Shown here piece by piece: positions 11,967 through 24,723 of a stretch of DNA of 64,000 nt; positions within the stretch are counted from its first letter, which is position 1; the number at the start of each line of letters is the position of its first letter. Origin of the DNA: Eulemur rufifrons (taxonomy: Eukaryota > Chordata > Mammalia > Primates > Lemuridae); assembly GCF_041146395.1 (NCBI RefSeq), contig NC_090989.1, positions 219,698,843-219,762,842 on the forward strand. Reading direction: 5' to 3'. Below the pieces are notes generated by a model. That model was not told the DNA's origin, did no database searches, and saw only the letters and a list, made by a program, of their open reading frames with translations. Both the position numbers and the translations under genes were made by a program.

Positions 11967-12879
11967 GATGCTAAGGCAATATCATCGCCAACATCCTTGA
12001 CTCCCCTCACCTTGCACTTGAGGACCAGAGAGAAACCTCTGTGTTCCTTCAGCATTTATCTTTCTCTTTCTCAATTTCTTCCTTTCTAGAAAATCATTCT
12101 TTGCTGTTTCAAAAATGTGTTTTCAGTTAAATGCACAATTACACAACAGCTGTTACCTAACTTTCGATGTGGGGCTTCCGTGATGCCCAGGTATCTGTGT
12201 TTTGCTGCTTTCTTGTGCTCCCAGTTTCGCAATTGTTTGTGGATTCAAACACTGGATTATTTGATGCCAAACAGTGAAAGCTCAAGGCTTCGTTACACAC
12301 TTGCCATGTCATCTTACTCCTTACAGGTTCAGCTTTCATTGTGCTTTATTTCATAATTATATAAGAATAGTCCATTTATACCAGTCATTACTGAATGTGG
12401 CAAAGGAGCAGCTTTAGAGATAGGTGACTACATCTGCCCATTTAATTTCAACAAATATTTACTTAGTATCATTTATGCATCGGTAATTCTCCAACCTAAT
12501 CTCACTTGAAGGCCATATTTTTTCCTGCCCAGAAACCGCAGGACCTGAGATCTACATTTTTGAGGTAAATATCTCCCTGCCCGGAGAACTTATCTTGTAG
12601 AATAGGCTATTACTGGCAATGGTTACACGGGTGCAAGGTTTTATCAAACCACTTCTCTGTTTTACAGAGGGAAAAATGGCCTTGGTGAGAACATGGAGGC
12701 CAAGGAGGCGCACGTCAGGACTGGACCCAGGGTCGTGCATTTTTATTGTTTTCCAATAAAAATTGACAAATTTTATTCTGTTATGCAACAGAAGAGAGTC
12801 AGGTACTTTACCTTGAGGGAAATAGATGAAGGATGTTTAATCTTTTCCTTCTTAGGGACAAGCTAAATTACAAACACAC

Positions 12880-12906
12880 AGAGAGAAAGAGAGAGAGAGA
12901 GAGATA
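12880..12906. repeat. (GA)n microsatellite
   Basis: A run of GA units after an ACACACAGAG lead-in. Confidence 0.85.
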
Positions 12907-13177
12907 AGAAATATAACAGTTCATTCACTTCTTGAATATGACTTCTTCCAGACCTTTGTGAGAGCTGGCATTATACCATGAAACGTACACACTATGACTT
13001 CAACCGTTATTAAAAACTCCTCTCTCAATTTACAGCGAGCCTCTCCAGAACTCCATTCAAGTCTAGCCACTGAAAAGATCAAAACAGCCTAACCTTCCAC
13101 CCACATAAGTAATTAAAATGAAAATAATTCAAAGTCATTAACCAAAGTTAATTGTGTGGTGCAATAAAATAAATAGC

Positions 13178-13540
13178 TACAATGGGCTGAATGTTTATGT
13201 CCCCTCAAGATGCATATGTTCCAAGCCTAGCCTCTCAATGTGATGCTGTTAGGGCTTGGGGTTTGGGGAGGTAATTTGCTCAAAAGGGTACAATCCTCAT
13301 GAATGGAATTAGTGTCCTTGTGAAAGAGACACCAGGAAGGTCTCTTGCTGTGTTCCTCCATGTGAGGAGACAAAAAATGTCAGCAATCTCTTGCCACAAA
13401 GAGGGCTCTCACCATAATCTGTCCACCCTGGAACCCTGATCTCAAACTCCCAGCCTCTAGAACTGTGAGAAATAAATGCCTGTTGTTTATGTACCCCCCA
13501 GTCTATGGTATTTTTTAATAGAAGCCTGAATGAACTAAGG
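13178..13540 (+). repeat. LTR-type repeat (MaLR/ERVL-like), diverged
   Basis: Reads GGGCTGAATGTTTATGTCCCC at the start, CATGAATGGAATTAGTG in the middle, CCAGCCTCTAGAACTGTGAG and GAAATAAATGCCTGTTGTTTA near the end. This order is that of an ancient mammalian solo LTR with its AATAAA signal. Clean target duplications were not found. Confidence 0.65.
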
Positions 13541-14197
13541 CCACTTCTTTTTATATTTCCTGATTTCAGAAACTTAGATCCATTAATTGAAGCTAAACTT
13601 GTTCTGCTCCAGTCATGACAGCCCTCCCTGACCATCCACTCTTGCCTTCAGCATGGCTTTATGAGTCTGCCTGTTGGTCAACCCAGCCATGGATCTATCT
13701 CTATGCTTTGGATCACTACAATGTTAGCAGATACCACATCACTCTTATGCCTATGTGGACTTTAATAATTTGGAAAAAGTGGATCTTGTATATGCTTAGA
13801 GAATCTGTGCTTGGTTGGCACGTTGGTGTTCAAAATGGAAATGGAAGGCAGAATTTGAGTATATGAACATGTGTGTTTGTGTGCTAATTTCTGTTCACCT
13901 GCCATTCTTCTCCCATTAGCAAAATCTCTTCACCTCTGATTTCTCCTGCTCCTCATATTGCTTTTCTCTGTCTTGTTTTTCTGAGATGTGGTAGATGCCC
14001 CTCTTATCTGATACAATCAGGAACACTGACTGGTAAGGTCACTAAAAGAAACTGTAGATTAAAGGCCTCTGTAAGATAATTATTTTGAACAGATGTTTGC
14101 TAAAGCTCTGGGTCAAGGCCATTTGTTGGAACTAGGTCTGCTGCTTGGAATGTGAAATAATCTTGCATAAATGGTGCTCATAGTGTGTTGTCTACAG

Positions 14198-14382
14198 GTG
14201 TGGTCCCCAACCCCTGGTCCATGACCCTGTACCATTCTGTGGCCTGTTAGGCAACTGGCTCCACATCACAGCCTGAACTCTGCACCATCACCCCTACTCC
14301 CCCACTCCCCAATTTCCCAGTTCATGGAAAAATTGTCTTCTGTGAAACCAGTCCCTGGTGCCAAAAAAGTTGGGGACTACTG
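14198..14382 (+). mobile_element. MER1-type hAT DNA transposon with 8-bp target duplication
   Basis: Starts with GTGGTCCCCAACCCCTGGTCC-like terminal sequence and ends CCAAAAAAGTTGGGGACTAC, inverted ends of the MER1 (Charlie-related) group. The 8-bp GTCTACAG flanks it exactly at 14190-14197 and 14383-14390, as expected for hAT insertion. Confidence 0.88.
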
Positions 14383-14539
14383 GTCTACAGCTTTCAGTTT
14401 GTTTCCTTAAAGTAGAGAGAGAAATTAAAGACACTAAGAACATCAATGAGGCAATCTAAAATGTAGACTATTTTGAGATTTCTACATATTTTTCCCTTTT
14501 TTAACCTAAAGTTAAAGACATTGATTTTCAACTTTTTGT

Positions 14540-14760
14540 CTCATTTAAAGCTCTAAATCTCTTCCTAAGCATGTCTTTAGCAGCATCTAGAAGCTGGGAC
14601 ATAGTATTGTCTTTTCCACTCAATTCAAAATACTTTCTGATTTCCATTCTGATTTCTTCCTTGGTTCATGGATTATTTTCATTAAATTTAAATTTTTCTA
14701 TTGACTAGCAATAAACAACTTCAAAATATTTGTGGCTTACTGTAGTAAGGCTCTTTTGAT
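14540..14760 (-). mobile_element. L1 ORF2-region fragment
   Basis: The plus strand reads CTCTTCCTAAGCATGTCTTTAGC, TTCAAAATACTTTCTGATTTCC and TTCTTCCTTGGTTCATGGATTA, antisense text of L1 ORF2. It is heavily decayed. Confidence 0.75.
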
Positions 14761-14889
14761 GTGCTTGCAAATTTAGAATGAGCATATATGCATTAATGTG
14801 GCATATGCAGATCCCATTTATTTCTTCTCTAATTTTTCTCAATAATATTTTTTTGTATTTTTATATTTAATATAAGTGATATACTTGAT

Positions 14890-15811
14890 TTGTATCTTTT
14901 TTCCAGACTTATTGAGATATACTTGACAAATAAAAATTGTGTATATTTAAGGTGTACAATATTACATATTGATGTGTGTATACATTGTAGATTAATTCCT
15001 AGTATAAACTAATTAAATGTGTATCATCTCACATAATTATGATGTTAATTCATTGTTCCATTAGCTTGAAAATTATATATTGTCTGTACTATTCTTTTAA
15101 TGGTTATTCTAGAAATTACATGAATTTTTTTTACTTATCAAAGTCTAACATTAATTAGTATTCTTACTTTCTTCCTCAGCAAATCCAAGTACATGAGAAC
15201 ATTTTCGTCTCTCCCAGCATACATGTCACTTTTCTTGGGTATTTACTTAAACATTTGAGTGTATATTGGTATTATTGGATATTCTTTTTTTCACTCCACA
15301 TATATTTCACCTCTTTTTTGTGATAAGAACACTTAAAACCAACTCTATCAGCAAATTTCAAGTATGCAATACAGTCTTATTAACTATAGCTACCGTTCTG
15401 TGCATTAAGTTTCCAGAACTTATTCATCCCATATAACTAAATCTTTGTACCCTTTGACCAACGTGTCCCCATTTCCCTCACTTCCCAGCACCTGGTGACC
15501 AACGTTCTTCTCTCTGCTTTTATGAGTTCCACTCTTTTAGATTCCACATATAAGTGAGATCATGCAGTATTTATCTCTTTGTGTCTGACTTATTTCACTC
15601 AGATTCATCCATGTTGTCACAAATAGAAGGATTTTCTTCTTTATAAAGGCTGCATAATATTCTATTGTGTATATATGCACATTGTCTTTGTCTACTCATC
15701 CATCCATGGACACTTTAGATTGTTACCATAACATGGCTATTATGAATGATGCTCAAATAAACAGGGGTGCTGATATGTTTTCAAGATACTGATTTTATTT
15801 CCTTTGGATAT
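14890..15811 (-). mobile_element. L1 3' section, left part (interrupted at 15812)
   Basis: Antisense L1 text includes CAGACTTATTGAGATATACTTG, CATATAAGTGAGATCATGCAGT, and TTCCTTTGGATATA at the break. The element resumes at 16399 with CTCAGAAGTAGGATTGCTGG, so a DNA transposon has split it. Confidence 0.85.
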
Positions 15812-16398
15812 ACAGTAAGTCTTCAATTAATGTCATCTATAGGTTCTTGGAAACAGGGACTTTAAACAAAAAAATGCATAATGAAACCAACTTTACCATA
15901 GGCTAATTGATAGAAATAAGAGTTAAGGTCCTATAGCATATTCCTGGTCACAAGCATCACCAGACTTATAAATAAAGACCAAAACAAACACTTCTAATAT
16001 TAAACATTGTAACAAATGTGAGCCTCATATATGTTTAAGAAAGATTAATACAAACAAGTAAGATGATTCTTTACCCCCTTATTCCAGTTCAGGATCGCCA
16101 GTGGTGGGAGCTTATCCCAAAGGCTCAGGCTGAAAGGCAGCAACCGCCCCTGGACCACAAGCCTTCCCAGGGCAGAGCACATCACACAGACTCCCTCCCT
16201 CACTCACACCGGGACCCTGTAAACACACTGATTCACCTAAGGTGCACGGCTTTGGGATGTGGGAGGAAACCCATGCACACATGGGGAATGTGCAAAGTGT
16301 AGACAGAGAGTGGTCCTGGACAGGAGTCAATTTTTTTTTTCATTAATGATATAATGAAACCATGTTGAATGAAACCATGTAATTGGAGGATCCCCTGT
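15812..16398. mobile_element. Tc1/mariner-superfamily (Tigger/pogo-like) DNA transposon nested in L1
   Basis: The insert begins CAGTAAGTCTTCAATTAATG and ends with the imperfect inverted counterpart CATGTAATTGGAGGATCCCCTG, with TA at the junctions. Inside is the widespread GGGATGTGGGAGGAAACCC motif near 16254. L1 text is continuous across it once it is removed. The superfamily is inferred from the TA target and ends; the subfamily is not assigned. Two small ORFs inside (16063-16330) are chance. Confidence 0.7.
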
Positions 16399-17010
16399 AT
16401 ACTCAGAAGTAGGATTGCTGGATCATATGGTAATTCTAAGTATCACTTTGTAGTTTTCACTGTACAGGTCTTGTACCTAATCTTTTGTCAGATCTGCACC
16501 TAAGTATTTCATAGTTTTTATGCTATTGTGAATGGACTACTCAATTTTAATTTTCTAATATTTGTTGCTAGGATGTGTAAGGCAACTGATTTTTGTATAT
16601 TGATCTTATATGCTGAAACATTGCCAAACTCACTTATTAGTCCTATTATCTTTGGGGTTTTTTTTTTGGTAGATTCCGATTTTCTACATGAATGAACATG
16701 TCATCTGCAAACAAAGAATATTTTACTTTTTCCTTTTCAATCTGAGTGCCCTGGCCTAAGAGTGCTTCACTATCTGGTTAGAAATTTTATACCTTTAAGG
16801 GATTAGTCTATATCCACATTTTATGCAGATATTCTAGTTGTTCTTCAATGGAGGCTTCAGTCCAAATTATTTGTTTTGTCATTACTCTTAATAGAACCAG
16901 AAATTGAGAAAACTTTCCTTTTTTTTTTACTGAAATTTTCTTGATTAAAAATTTGGGTTAAATGATAATTGAATGTAGCAGGTGTCTCTTTTGCCTTTTT
17001 ATGGTGTTCT
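16399..17010 (-). mobile_element. L1 ORF2-region sequence, right part of the split cluster
   Basis: Antisense L1 text continues: GGATTGCTGGATCATATGGT, then ACTGATTTTTGTATATTGAT, and ATGTCATCTGCAAACAAAGA, the reverse-transcriptase region. Two L1 pieces may be joined near 16470. Confidence 0.75.
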
Positions 17011-17404
17011 TATTTTTACAATGATATGTCTAAATGTATGCTTTATTTTTATTCTATTGGGAATTCATTTTGATCCATAGATCTAGGTTTCACGGCCTTC
17101 ATTCATTTTGGAGATTTCTTAGCCTCTATTTTTATGAGACACATACTGGACCTTCTCACTCTAACCTCAGTGTTCTTGAATCTATTTCAAAATTTCCATA
17201 TCTTCATATCCCTCTGCTGCATACTAGAGAAATTCCTCAAATTTATATTCTAGTTTACTTATTCTCTTTTTTATATTTTAAAATTTTTAATTCAAAATAT
17301 TTTAAATTAAATTGTAATAAAGGGGAATGCTGTCATAAATTAAAATGAAACAGGAAGTACTCATGGAGTCTACCAGTAGCAACTGAGAAAAAACTATCAG
17401 GATA

Positions 17405-17990
17405 TTTTTTGGTTTAATTTAGAATATTACAGGGGTACATGAATTGCTTTTGTGCAGTTTGAGTCAAAGTTGCAAGTATGTCCATCACCCATATAGTATG
17501 CATTGTAGCTGTTAGTATGCATTGTACCCATCCTGTTCTCCTGCCCCCACCTGCTTGATTTCCATTGAATTTTACTACCATATGTGCACATGAGTGTTGG
17601 TCTATAAGTTTCAATGTAGTAATGAGTAGACATGGTTTTCATTCTTGCATTCTGTGATACTTCTTTTAGGACGATGGTCTCCAGTTCTATCCAGGTTCTA
17701 ACAAAAGTTATTAGTTCACCTTTTTATGGCTAAGTAGTACTCCATGGTATACATACACCACATTTTCTTGATCCATTCATGTATTGATAGGCACTTGAGT
17801 TGTTTCCACAACTTTGCAATTGTGAATTGTGCTGCTATAAATATTCGAGTGCAAGTGTCCTTTTCATAAAATGTCTGTTTTTCTTTTGGGTAAATACCCA
17901 GTGGTGGGATTGCTGAATCAAATAGTACGTCTAGTTTTAGTTCTTTGAGGAATCTCCATATTACCTTTCATAGAGGTTGTAATACTTATT
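17405..17990 (-). mobile_element. L1 3'-end fragment
   Basis: Antisense L1 3' text: TATGGCTAAGTAGTACTCCA, TTCTTGATCCATTCATGTATTG, GGGTAAATACCCAGTGGTGGG. It appears to lie within an older L1-like sequence (about 17010-17340 and 17990-18130). The ORFs at 17414-17642 are inside it. Confidence 0.82.
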
Positions 17991-18869
17991 CTCTATTCAG
18001 CTGCTTTTAGTCTGCTGTTTAGACCATGTAGACCATGTATTGAGTTTTTAATTTCAATGACTCTTTTTCAAGAGCTTTATTTGATCTTTTAAAAAACTAT
18101 TATCCTCTTTTTGGTATTATCTTGTGCTGACTTAAATAGTTTCCAATCATTGTTTAAATAAATCAAAAGACATTTAAATTAAAGACAAGTTCCATGTGAT
18201 TACACTGTGTTCCATGTGACTAGTGTCTCCTAGAATTCTGCATCTCTTGCGCCCTAGTCTTGGTGAAAATAATCATCTCTTAGGTAAGGTCTTCAGGGGT
18301 CAGTGGGGGCCTTGCTCTGAGAGAGAGGCCATATAGTAAAAATATTTGGATGTGTTTGATCATGACAGATAAAAGTCTTGCTAAAATGGTTGGGTCATAT
18401 TCTCTAATAACCATTCTATGGATATTCATAAAGGGAAATATCATGAAAGAAATTAGAATGTTATTTCAAGTCTATCATTTCATGAACATATAATACACCC
18501 TACTTTATCTAACCAGTGCAAGTCTTAAAGCAACTGCTCACATATATGTAGGTAGAAATACAGAGTACTGGATGGGAGCCAGAGGTTCCAAGTCCCAGGA
18601 GGAAATATTTTTAATATACTGCATTATTCAGGCCTCTAATCCTTTGGATTGTTATATAACATTTCGCTCCACTATTTGGAAATGCTTCCAAACCACAGAA
18701 TGTCTTCAGCATTGCAAATAATTACCGTGCCGACATGTTTCTGCCACCCTGTTGAGCCATATTATTATTAGAGGAGGTCCCTCAGCACAAATTAATTCTT
18801 GAGAAACTAGATTCATTTGGTTGGAAACATCATATTTTTGATAACCTTTCAACACAAAAGTCTGAGATC

Positions 18870-19020
18870 TCATTTCATGCATTCATTCAGCCAGTCAACA
18901 TGTGTTTATTCAGGCATTAGCTAGGGGCTTCAGTGCAGGGTGTAGTGGAGAAGGTAACGACAATTAAGAAATGATTTCTGTCTTCAAGTTGCTCAAAGTC
19001 AGACACATAATCAGAATTAC
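18870..19020. repeat. L2-like LINE fragment
   Basis: Phrases CATTCATTCAGCCAGTCAAC and TTCTGTCTTCAAGTTGCTCA are typical of L2 3' sections. Confidence 0.55.
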
Positions 19021-21697
19021 AAAACAGCATGCTTAAGATTATAAGCAAGATTGCCAGGCCAATGCTGAAGAAAGCAGAGCCGAGGATGGCGATAGAGACA
19101 GAATCCTGATGGCATAATTCGAACCCCTGTATCCAGCTGTGCTCAGAGCCAACTCTGTTCTTACTACCATTTTTTGATTCAATAAATTCTCTCTGTTTAG
19201 TTTTGTTTTGTTAACATATTTTGAGTTCCTGTATTTATAGTTGAAAATATTCTCACTAATAATGAGAGTCAAAGTCAGGTAAGAATGGAGGCAGAGAGCT
19301 GTGCTAAGAGGAATGAAGGTAATCTGGATGAGTGACGGTAATGGCACTAAAGAAGAGAGGATATGTCCGAAATGTATGAATCCTGAATAAGCAAGGCTCC
19401 TTAGATGTGTGAGAAGGGGGAGAGGGAGACTGAAGAGACACAGGTGTCATCTACAAAATACTTCCCACCGTAACACCTAGACGAGTGAAAGGGCCACATT
19501 CTTAACTAACGTGAGTGAGTAGAGAAGCAGGATATTCTTTAGTTCTCCTTGGGGTTCAGTCCAAGGAAACCTTTATGCACCTAGTGAATAGGCAATGGGA
19601 AGAAGTAGAGGCTCTGTGTGCATCTCTTTCCAGGTACCACAGGAGTCTGGTTCCAAGCTTGGTGTAATTATCGAATGTAGCACTTGATGTTCCTTCATCT
19701 AAAAGCTGAGCACTATCAGATGTGAAGTGCCAGCTACACTGGCTGCCCAAGAAGGATTAGGATTACTCATTGTCCTCATGTCCACCACTGCTGTGAATGG
19801 GATAAAACCTTAAACCCTCATCTTTGAAGCCAGTCTTTGCAGGTAACACCAAGCAGAGTAGTAATTCAATCTCCGGTTCCCAGAGGTAAAAGTGATAGTG
19901 GTTTCAGAGAGATGATGCCATATCTGTGCCAAAATGCAGCTAGAAAAGGGTTCCATTGTCTCTATTCAAAACTTGAAGATCGATCTGGGGTGATTTGTCC
20001 CTTATAATGAAATGAACATCCAGGCTAGGCGAGGGCTTAAAATAAATGCTAGTTCTTAAATCAAATTATATATTATCTATTAATAGTATAAATGTGTAAC
20101 CTATAAGAAGCTTATTCAAATATGCACATAAACACCAGTATAAAGGGAAGATGCGGGAGACCCATTCATGAAGAGGCACATACAGTAAACAGACTCCAGG
20201 AGGCAGCATGACCCAGGCAAAGGAACAGGCTTCTGAGGAGGAATGACAGGTCTCTGTGATCAGCAGGGCACTCAACCCGGGTGTCTTTCCAAATCTGGCT
20301 GTGGTGGCCATGGCTGGATAACGATCCATTTGGCCGCCAGGCTTACAGAGAGAGCACTCACTGAAGAGAACTCTTACCAGTATTGGGCTGTCTTAGGAAT
20401 AGTCCCAGCTTCAGAACCACAAGCCCTTTTCCATTCTTCACTCCACCTACTATGGGAAGCCCCATCTTGGTGTTGTAGAGGATCTGCCTTTAGATATCTT
20501 TCCCCCGGATTCCTCTATGATGTCAAAAAGTCTACATGTTGCTCTGTATTTTAGGACACTGTGAAACTATTTTTTCCTGAGCCTTTTGTGAACAAGTCAG
20601 TCTATTAATAAAAAGGCTTTGAGAGGAAAAGAAATCATCCCTAATTTAGATATCTTCATGGGTTAGAAAATGATTTAATTGAAAACTTTGATTAATATAT
20701 CACAGGAGTTACTGACTGATCGAATAATGCCTCCTTGAAAATTAGTCAATGATTTAGAATTATCCTCAAAACTGTTCCAAAAGAATTCACTTGAATTCAT
20801 GTACTTACTAGGAAACACAAACTTATATGTAAAATTCACAAGCATTTGTGAAATTTAAGCTAAATACTGGCGATGGGAAGCAAAGAGTGGGACTAAACTA
20901 AAATATCCTTCGTAGAGATCAGTGACTGCAATAGGTATAAAAATCAGTACAAAATGTAAAGATATTGCTTACAAGTGATTTTTTATAATCTAGTAATAGC
21001 TCCAATTTGGAAAACTCTAACATAAAATTAAGATATTGGATCAAGCAGAGAGAGACCTGAGTTCAGTCAGGAGTCAGGGTCCCAGTTTCAGCCCCACAAA
21101 AGTCAGCAAGGTGAACACAGTCAAGGGGAGGCACCCTGACCCTCCAGTCCTCTGTGTTCCCAACGGGGAAAGGATGCTGTGGACTAGCTGGGGCTGCCTG
21201 GCAAGCTGTGCCCTGCGTGATTCAGTTGCACTGTATGTTCTCAAGCTGCTCCTTATGTTACTGATTTGTCCCTGATGATAGTGATCTGACTCAAATTATA
21301 TAACTAGCAAGAGCATATTAAACATTAACAGGGTTTTTCTACCATAAATATTAAATTATTTTACCTGCAAGTATTTAAGGAATCATTGACTTCTGTTTTC
21401 TCTATTACATATAATATGAATAGATAAATAGAACCTCATCTCCCCACTGGGTTGCAGATAAAGTCATTCCTTCTCAGCCTGCATTGGTAAAAACAGTTGG
21501 GGTAAAGTAGCTTCCAGCTTCCTCAGAAGCGATCTATTTCAAAGTCAAAATTCAGACAGTTGCTTGATTTTCACATGTTGGACATGTGGGTAGTAAATCT
21601 GTAGAGAAATAGCTTTGCAATTAGTCATCACCTTAATGACACTGCATTTTGGAGAAGTTGGGAGCAGGACTGATTACATAAAGGTAGTAATATAAGA

Positions 21698-21850
21698 TAA
21701 GAGATAACTGCTTAACGGGGAAAAACTTTCAGCTTTGTATCATTGAGAAAGGCCATGCCCAAAGTGCTAAGTCATTGTTTAAAGTTTGGGGTTATATCAT
21801 TTTGATGCTAAGTTCACAGATAAGATAAAAGTTATTCATTAAAAAACTCC
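21698..21850. repeat. Direct repeat of about 150 bp, copy 1
   Basis: Pairs with 23743-23914. Shared blocks include GTATCATTGAGAAAG, GGCCATGCCCAAAGTGCTAA, GTCATTGTTTAA, TTTGATGCTAA and TTAAAAAACTCCCT in the same order. Confidence 0.9.
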
Positions 21851-22009
21851 CTCCCCCCCAATTTAATGCTTGGTGACAGTATACTATTGATATGATTGAG
21901 TTACCTAACTAAAGCTTTTTAGTCTTAAGAAAAAGTGAACAATATTTCTCTTTCTAGAAGGATTTCTACTGTTTTTTTTATATTCATACTAGACTGTATG
22001 GTATAAGAG

Positions 22010-22345
22010 GAAATTATTTTAAGTAATATTTCATCAGATATTTACTGAGCATCTACATGTTCCAGGCACTGTGCTTTAGAATTACTTACAAGGTCAAGAA
22101 CATGCTGGAATAGATCACTAAGTATCCTGCCAATCTTGGCCCTTCTAATCGTTTCTCCACAGAGTCAGACCAATCCTTGTATAACACAAATCTAGCTGTC
22201 ACCTCACTACTAATGCTACAGGCTACTCAGTGGCTCCCTATTGCACTCGGATGATACGGTGTTCATGAATTTGCCATATCCACTTTCCTGTGACGGGACT
22301 GTGTCTTGTTAGCACCATATCCCCAGATACTAACATAGCAGTGGC
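22010..22345. repeat. L2-like LINE fragment
   Basis: Phrases TACTGAGCATCTACATGTTCCAG, AGGCTACTCAGTGGCTCCC and CAGATACTAACATAGCAGTG fit L2 3' text. Confidence 0.55.
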
Positions 22346-23742
22346 TTAAAGTAGGTGTATTCAATAAATGATTATTAAATATATAAATAACACCTATCCT
22401 GGTCCTAGGGGGTGATAACAGAAAACAAACCCTTGGTGTACTAGGTTCATAACAGATTTTCAAACATTTGTTATGAAGACAGAGCATACTACATAGTTAA
22501 TCCCCACAATTCAAAACCTAAAGTTTGTTCCAAGGGAGGTCTGGGAAGCAAAACACAGAATAATTTAAAAACTCTCTGGCTATAGCATTGGAGGACATTG
22601 TTTAATATGACTATGTAGAATAAGTCCCCAGAAGGAACACAACTATTTAAAGTAACCCTGTTTCCATTTTTAGGCACCTCACTTTGGTTCAGCTTGGTGT
22701 CAGGTACCTGCTGTCTCTTGCTTTGCACTGCAGGGGGATGGAGTTACACCCTCTGCATTGCATTTCATTCTCTTGGTTATTTACATAATCCCTCTGGCTG
22801 TGCCTATCAATTTATAGACCAAAAGGAGTCCCATTATGAGTACACTAAAGTCATATGCTTGGCTGCCTCATACAAATGTGTTTTACCTGGATTATGTCTG
22901 GCCGGAAAAGCCCCAAAGGGATGATAATTTCATTGTATTTAGCACAAAATCTCCCTGGAGATACTGGGGGATGGAAGGGGATACCTGAAGTGTAGGGAAA
23001 TCAAGCTTGTTAAGCATAATTACTCTTGAAAACTTGTCTTCTTTCAACAACTTTTGACTTCAGATTTGCATGCTCATATAGGGTATTTAAAAACTTATTT
23101 ATTGCAATGAAATATTTCCAGTGGCAGCCACCTTTGAAAACTTCACATTCATGACAAGCTATCCCTGTGAACATTTGTGAAACATTGACTTTTAGAGGAA
23201 ATATGATTCATTTTTTTTTCAAAATGATGGAATTTGTTAGCTCTCTAAATATCTTTAAGGATCAAAGAGGCTACCATGTTAATTTTAAAAAAATGCATCA
23301 AACGAATATACATGGAAATTACCAGAAAGTAAATTGAGAAAGAAGTTATGCTCTCAGTAGAAAGATACAATGTAAATATTGGCTCCAAACAACAAAACAA
23401 TTATGATGGTGCCCATAGTTCATTTGTGTTTGTACAAAATTATAGGCTAATAAAAAACAGAGTACATAACAATGCAGGTGCGAAGAGAACTGAATACCAT
23501 TTCACTGGTGTGCTTCAGAAGACTTTTTGAACCAAGATGAAGAAAAGTAACAATAGCATCTGATTACATCAGTATAATTTAGTACATCAATATTGTCCTA
23601 TGAGAAACTTTTCAATTCTCAAATAGAAGTGTTAAAGCTGACTTCACAAAGATTTTGATGAACACTTTTAGACATTTAGATGTTTCCGTTTGTAGAAGCC
23701 TGTTTCTAGAAATGGAAATTAGTAAGCATAATCCATTGTCCC

Positions 23743-23914
23743 AATAAGAAATAAGTGCTTAGTGGTGAACAACTTTTTTTTTGTATCATTGAGAAAGAAT
23801 ATCATTGAGAAAGGCCATGCCCAAAGTGCTAAGTCATTGTTTAACCATTGGGGTTAAATTAGTTTGATGCTAAAGTTCATAGATAACATCAAAGTTATTC
23901 TTTAAAAAACTCCC
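23743..23914. repeat. Direct repeat of about 150 bp, copy 2
   Basis: Second copy of 21698-21850, with an extra internal duplication of ATCATTGAGAAAG (near 23786 and 23801). The repeat family is not recognised. Confidence 0.9.
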
Positions 23915-24269
23915 TAAGTACTGCTTAGTATTACTAAATATAAACCATTAATGCCAATCTGATCTTCAAAGGTAAGAACTATTTAATGAAAATTAGTCAT
24001 TATTCCTTATAGGCTCATTTGTTTATTATATTGTTAAAATATGACTATCTATGCTGTCATTCATTTCTTCAAGTTAAGTCAAGTCCTGGAGAAGTTCTGT
24101 TTCAAGTGTTACCCAAATAAGCCTTGTATATAGGTGCAAGAGGAGCCTGATCTTCACACAAATGTATGGTCTCAGGCAATTAACTCTGAGCTGAGAGTCT
24201 GGGCACATGTGTTCCAGGGTGGTTCTACCTCTGGCTATATGACTTTAAGCAATTCTGCATTGCCTTCCA

Positions 24270-24430
24270 CTATGCTATTGATTCTTACACTCACAATCAC
24301 CTGGAGAATTTGTTCAACTATAAATTGCTGCCTCTTGTTCTCAGAGTTTCTAATTTAGTAGATTAGAGGGGGGCCCCAAAATTTGGATTGCTTAATGAGT
24401 CCCAGGTATTGTTAATACTCCTGCTATGAG
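24270..24430. mobile_element. Probable hAT (MER-type) DNA transposon fragment
   Basis: ACAATCACCTGGAGAATTTG and CCCAAAATTTGGATTGC followed by GTCCCAGGTATTGTTA resemble a MER-type hAT element. Ends are not clear. Confidence 0.4.
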
Positions 24431-24701
24431 ACCTATTGTAGGAACCAAGATGATACATACATCTCCCAATGTGCCCATTTTACTGATGAGGGAAACAGAA
24501 AGGTTACAACAGGATCCAATAGGATGACAGAATGTGTTATAGTCTTTAGACGACAACGTGGGAGTAAGTGTGCTTTTATGGGAATGGAATCAGGAAAAGA
24601 TGGAGGAAGAGACACCTATTTGGACTCAAATATCAATATTCTCAGTTTATTGCAGCAAAAAAAAAAAAAGATGGGAAATGAATTACAATGTAAGTTCAAT
24701 A

Positions 24702-24723
24702 AGTAAATAAATAAATAAATAAA
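24702..24723. repeat. (AAAT)n microsatellite
   Basis: Five TAAA-type units at about 24702-24723. Confidence 0.85.

Noticed and set aside
13309..13635. 108-codon minus-strand ORF
   Set aside because: Lies antisense to an LTR-type repeat at 13178-13540.
20243..20554. 103-codon ORF
   Set aside because: No recognisable domain, opposed by an equally long ORF on the other strand, and no promoter or splice signals.
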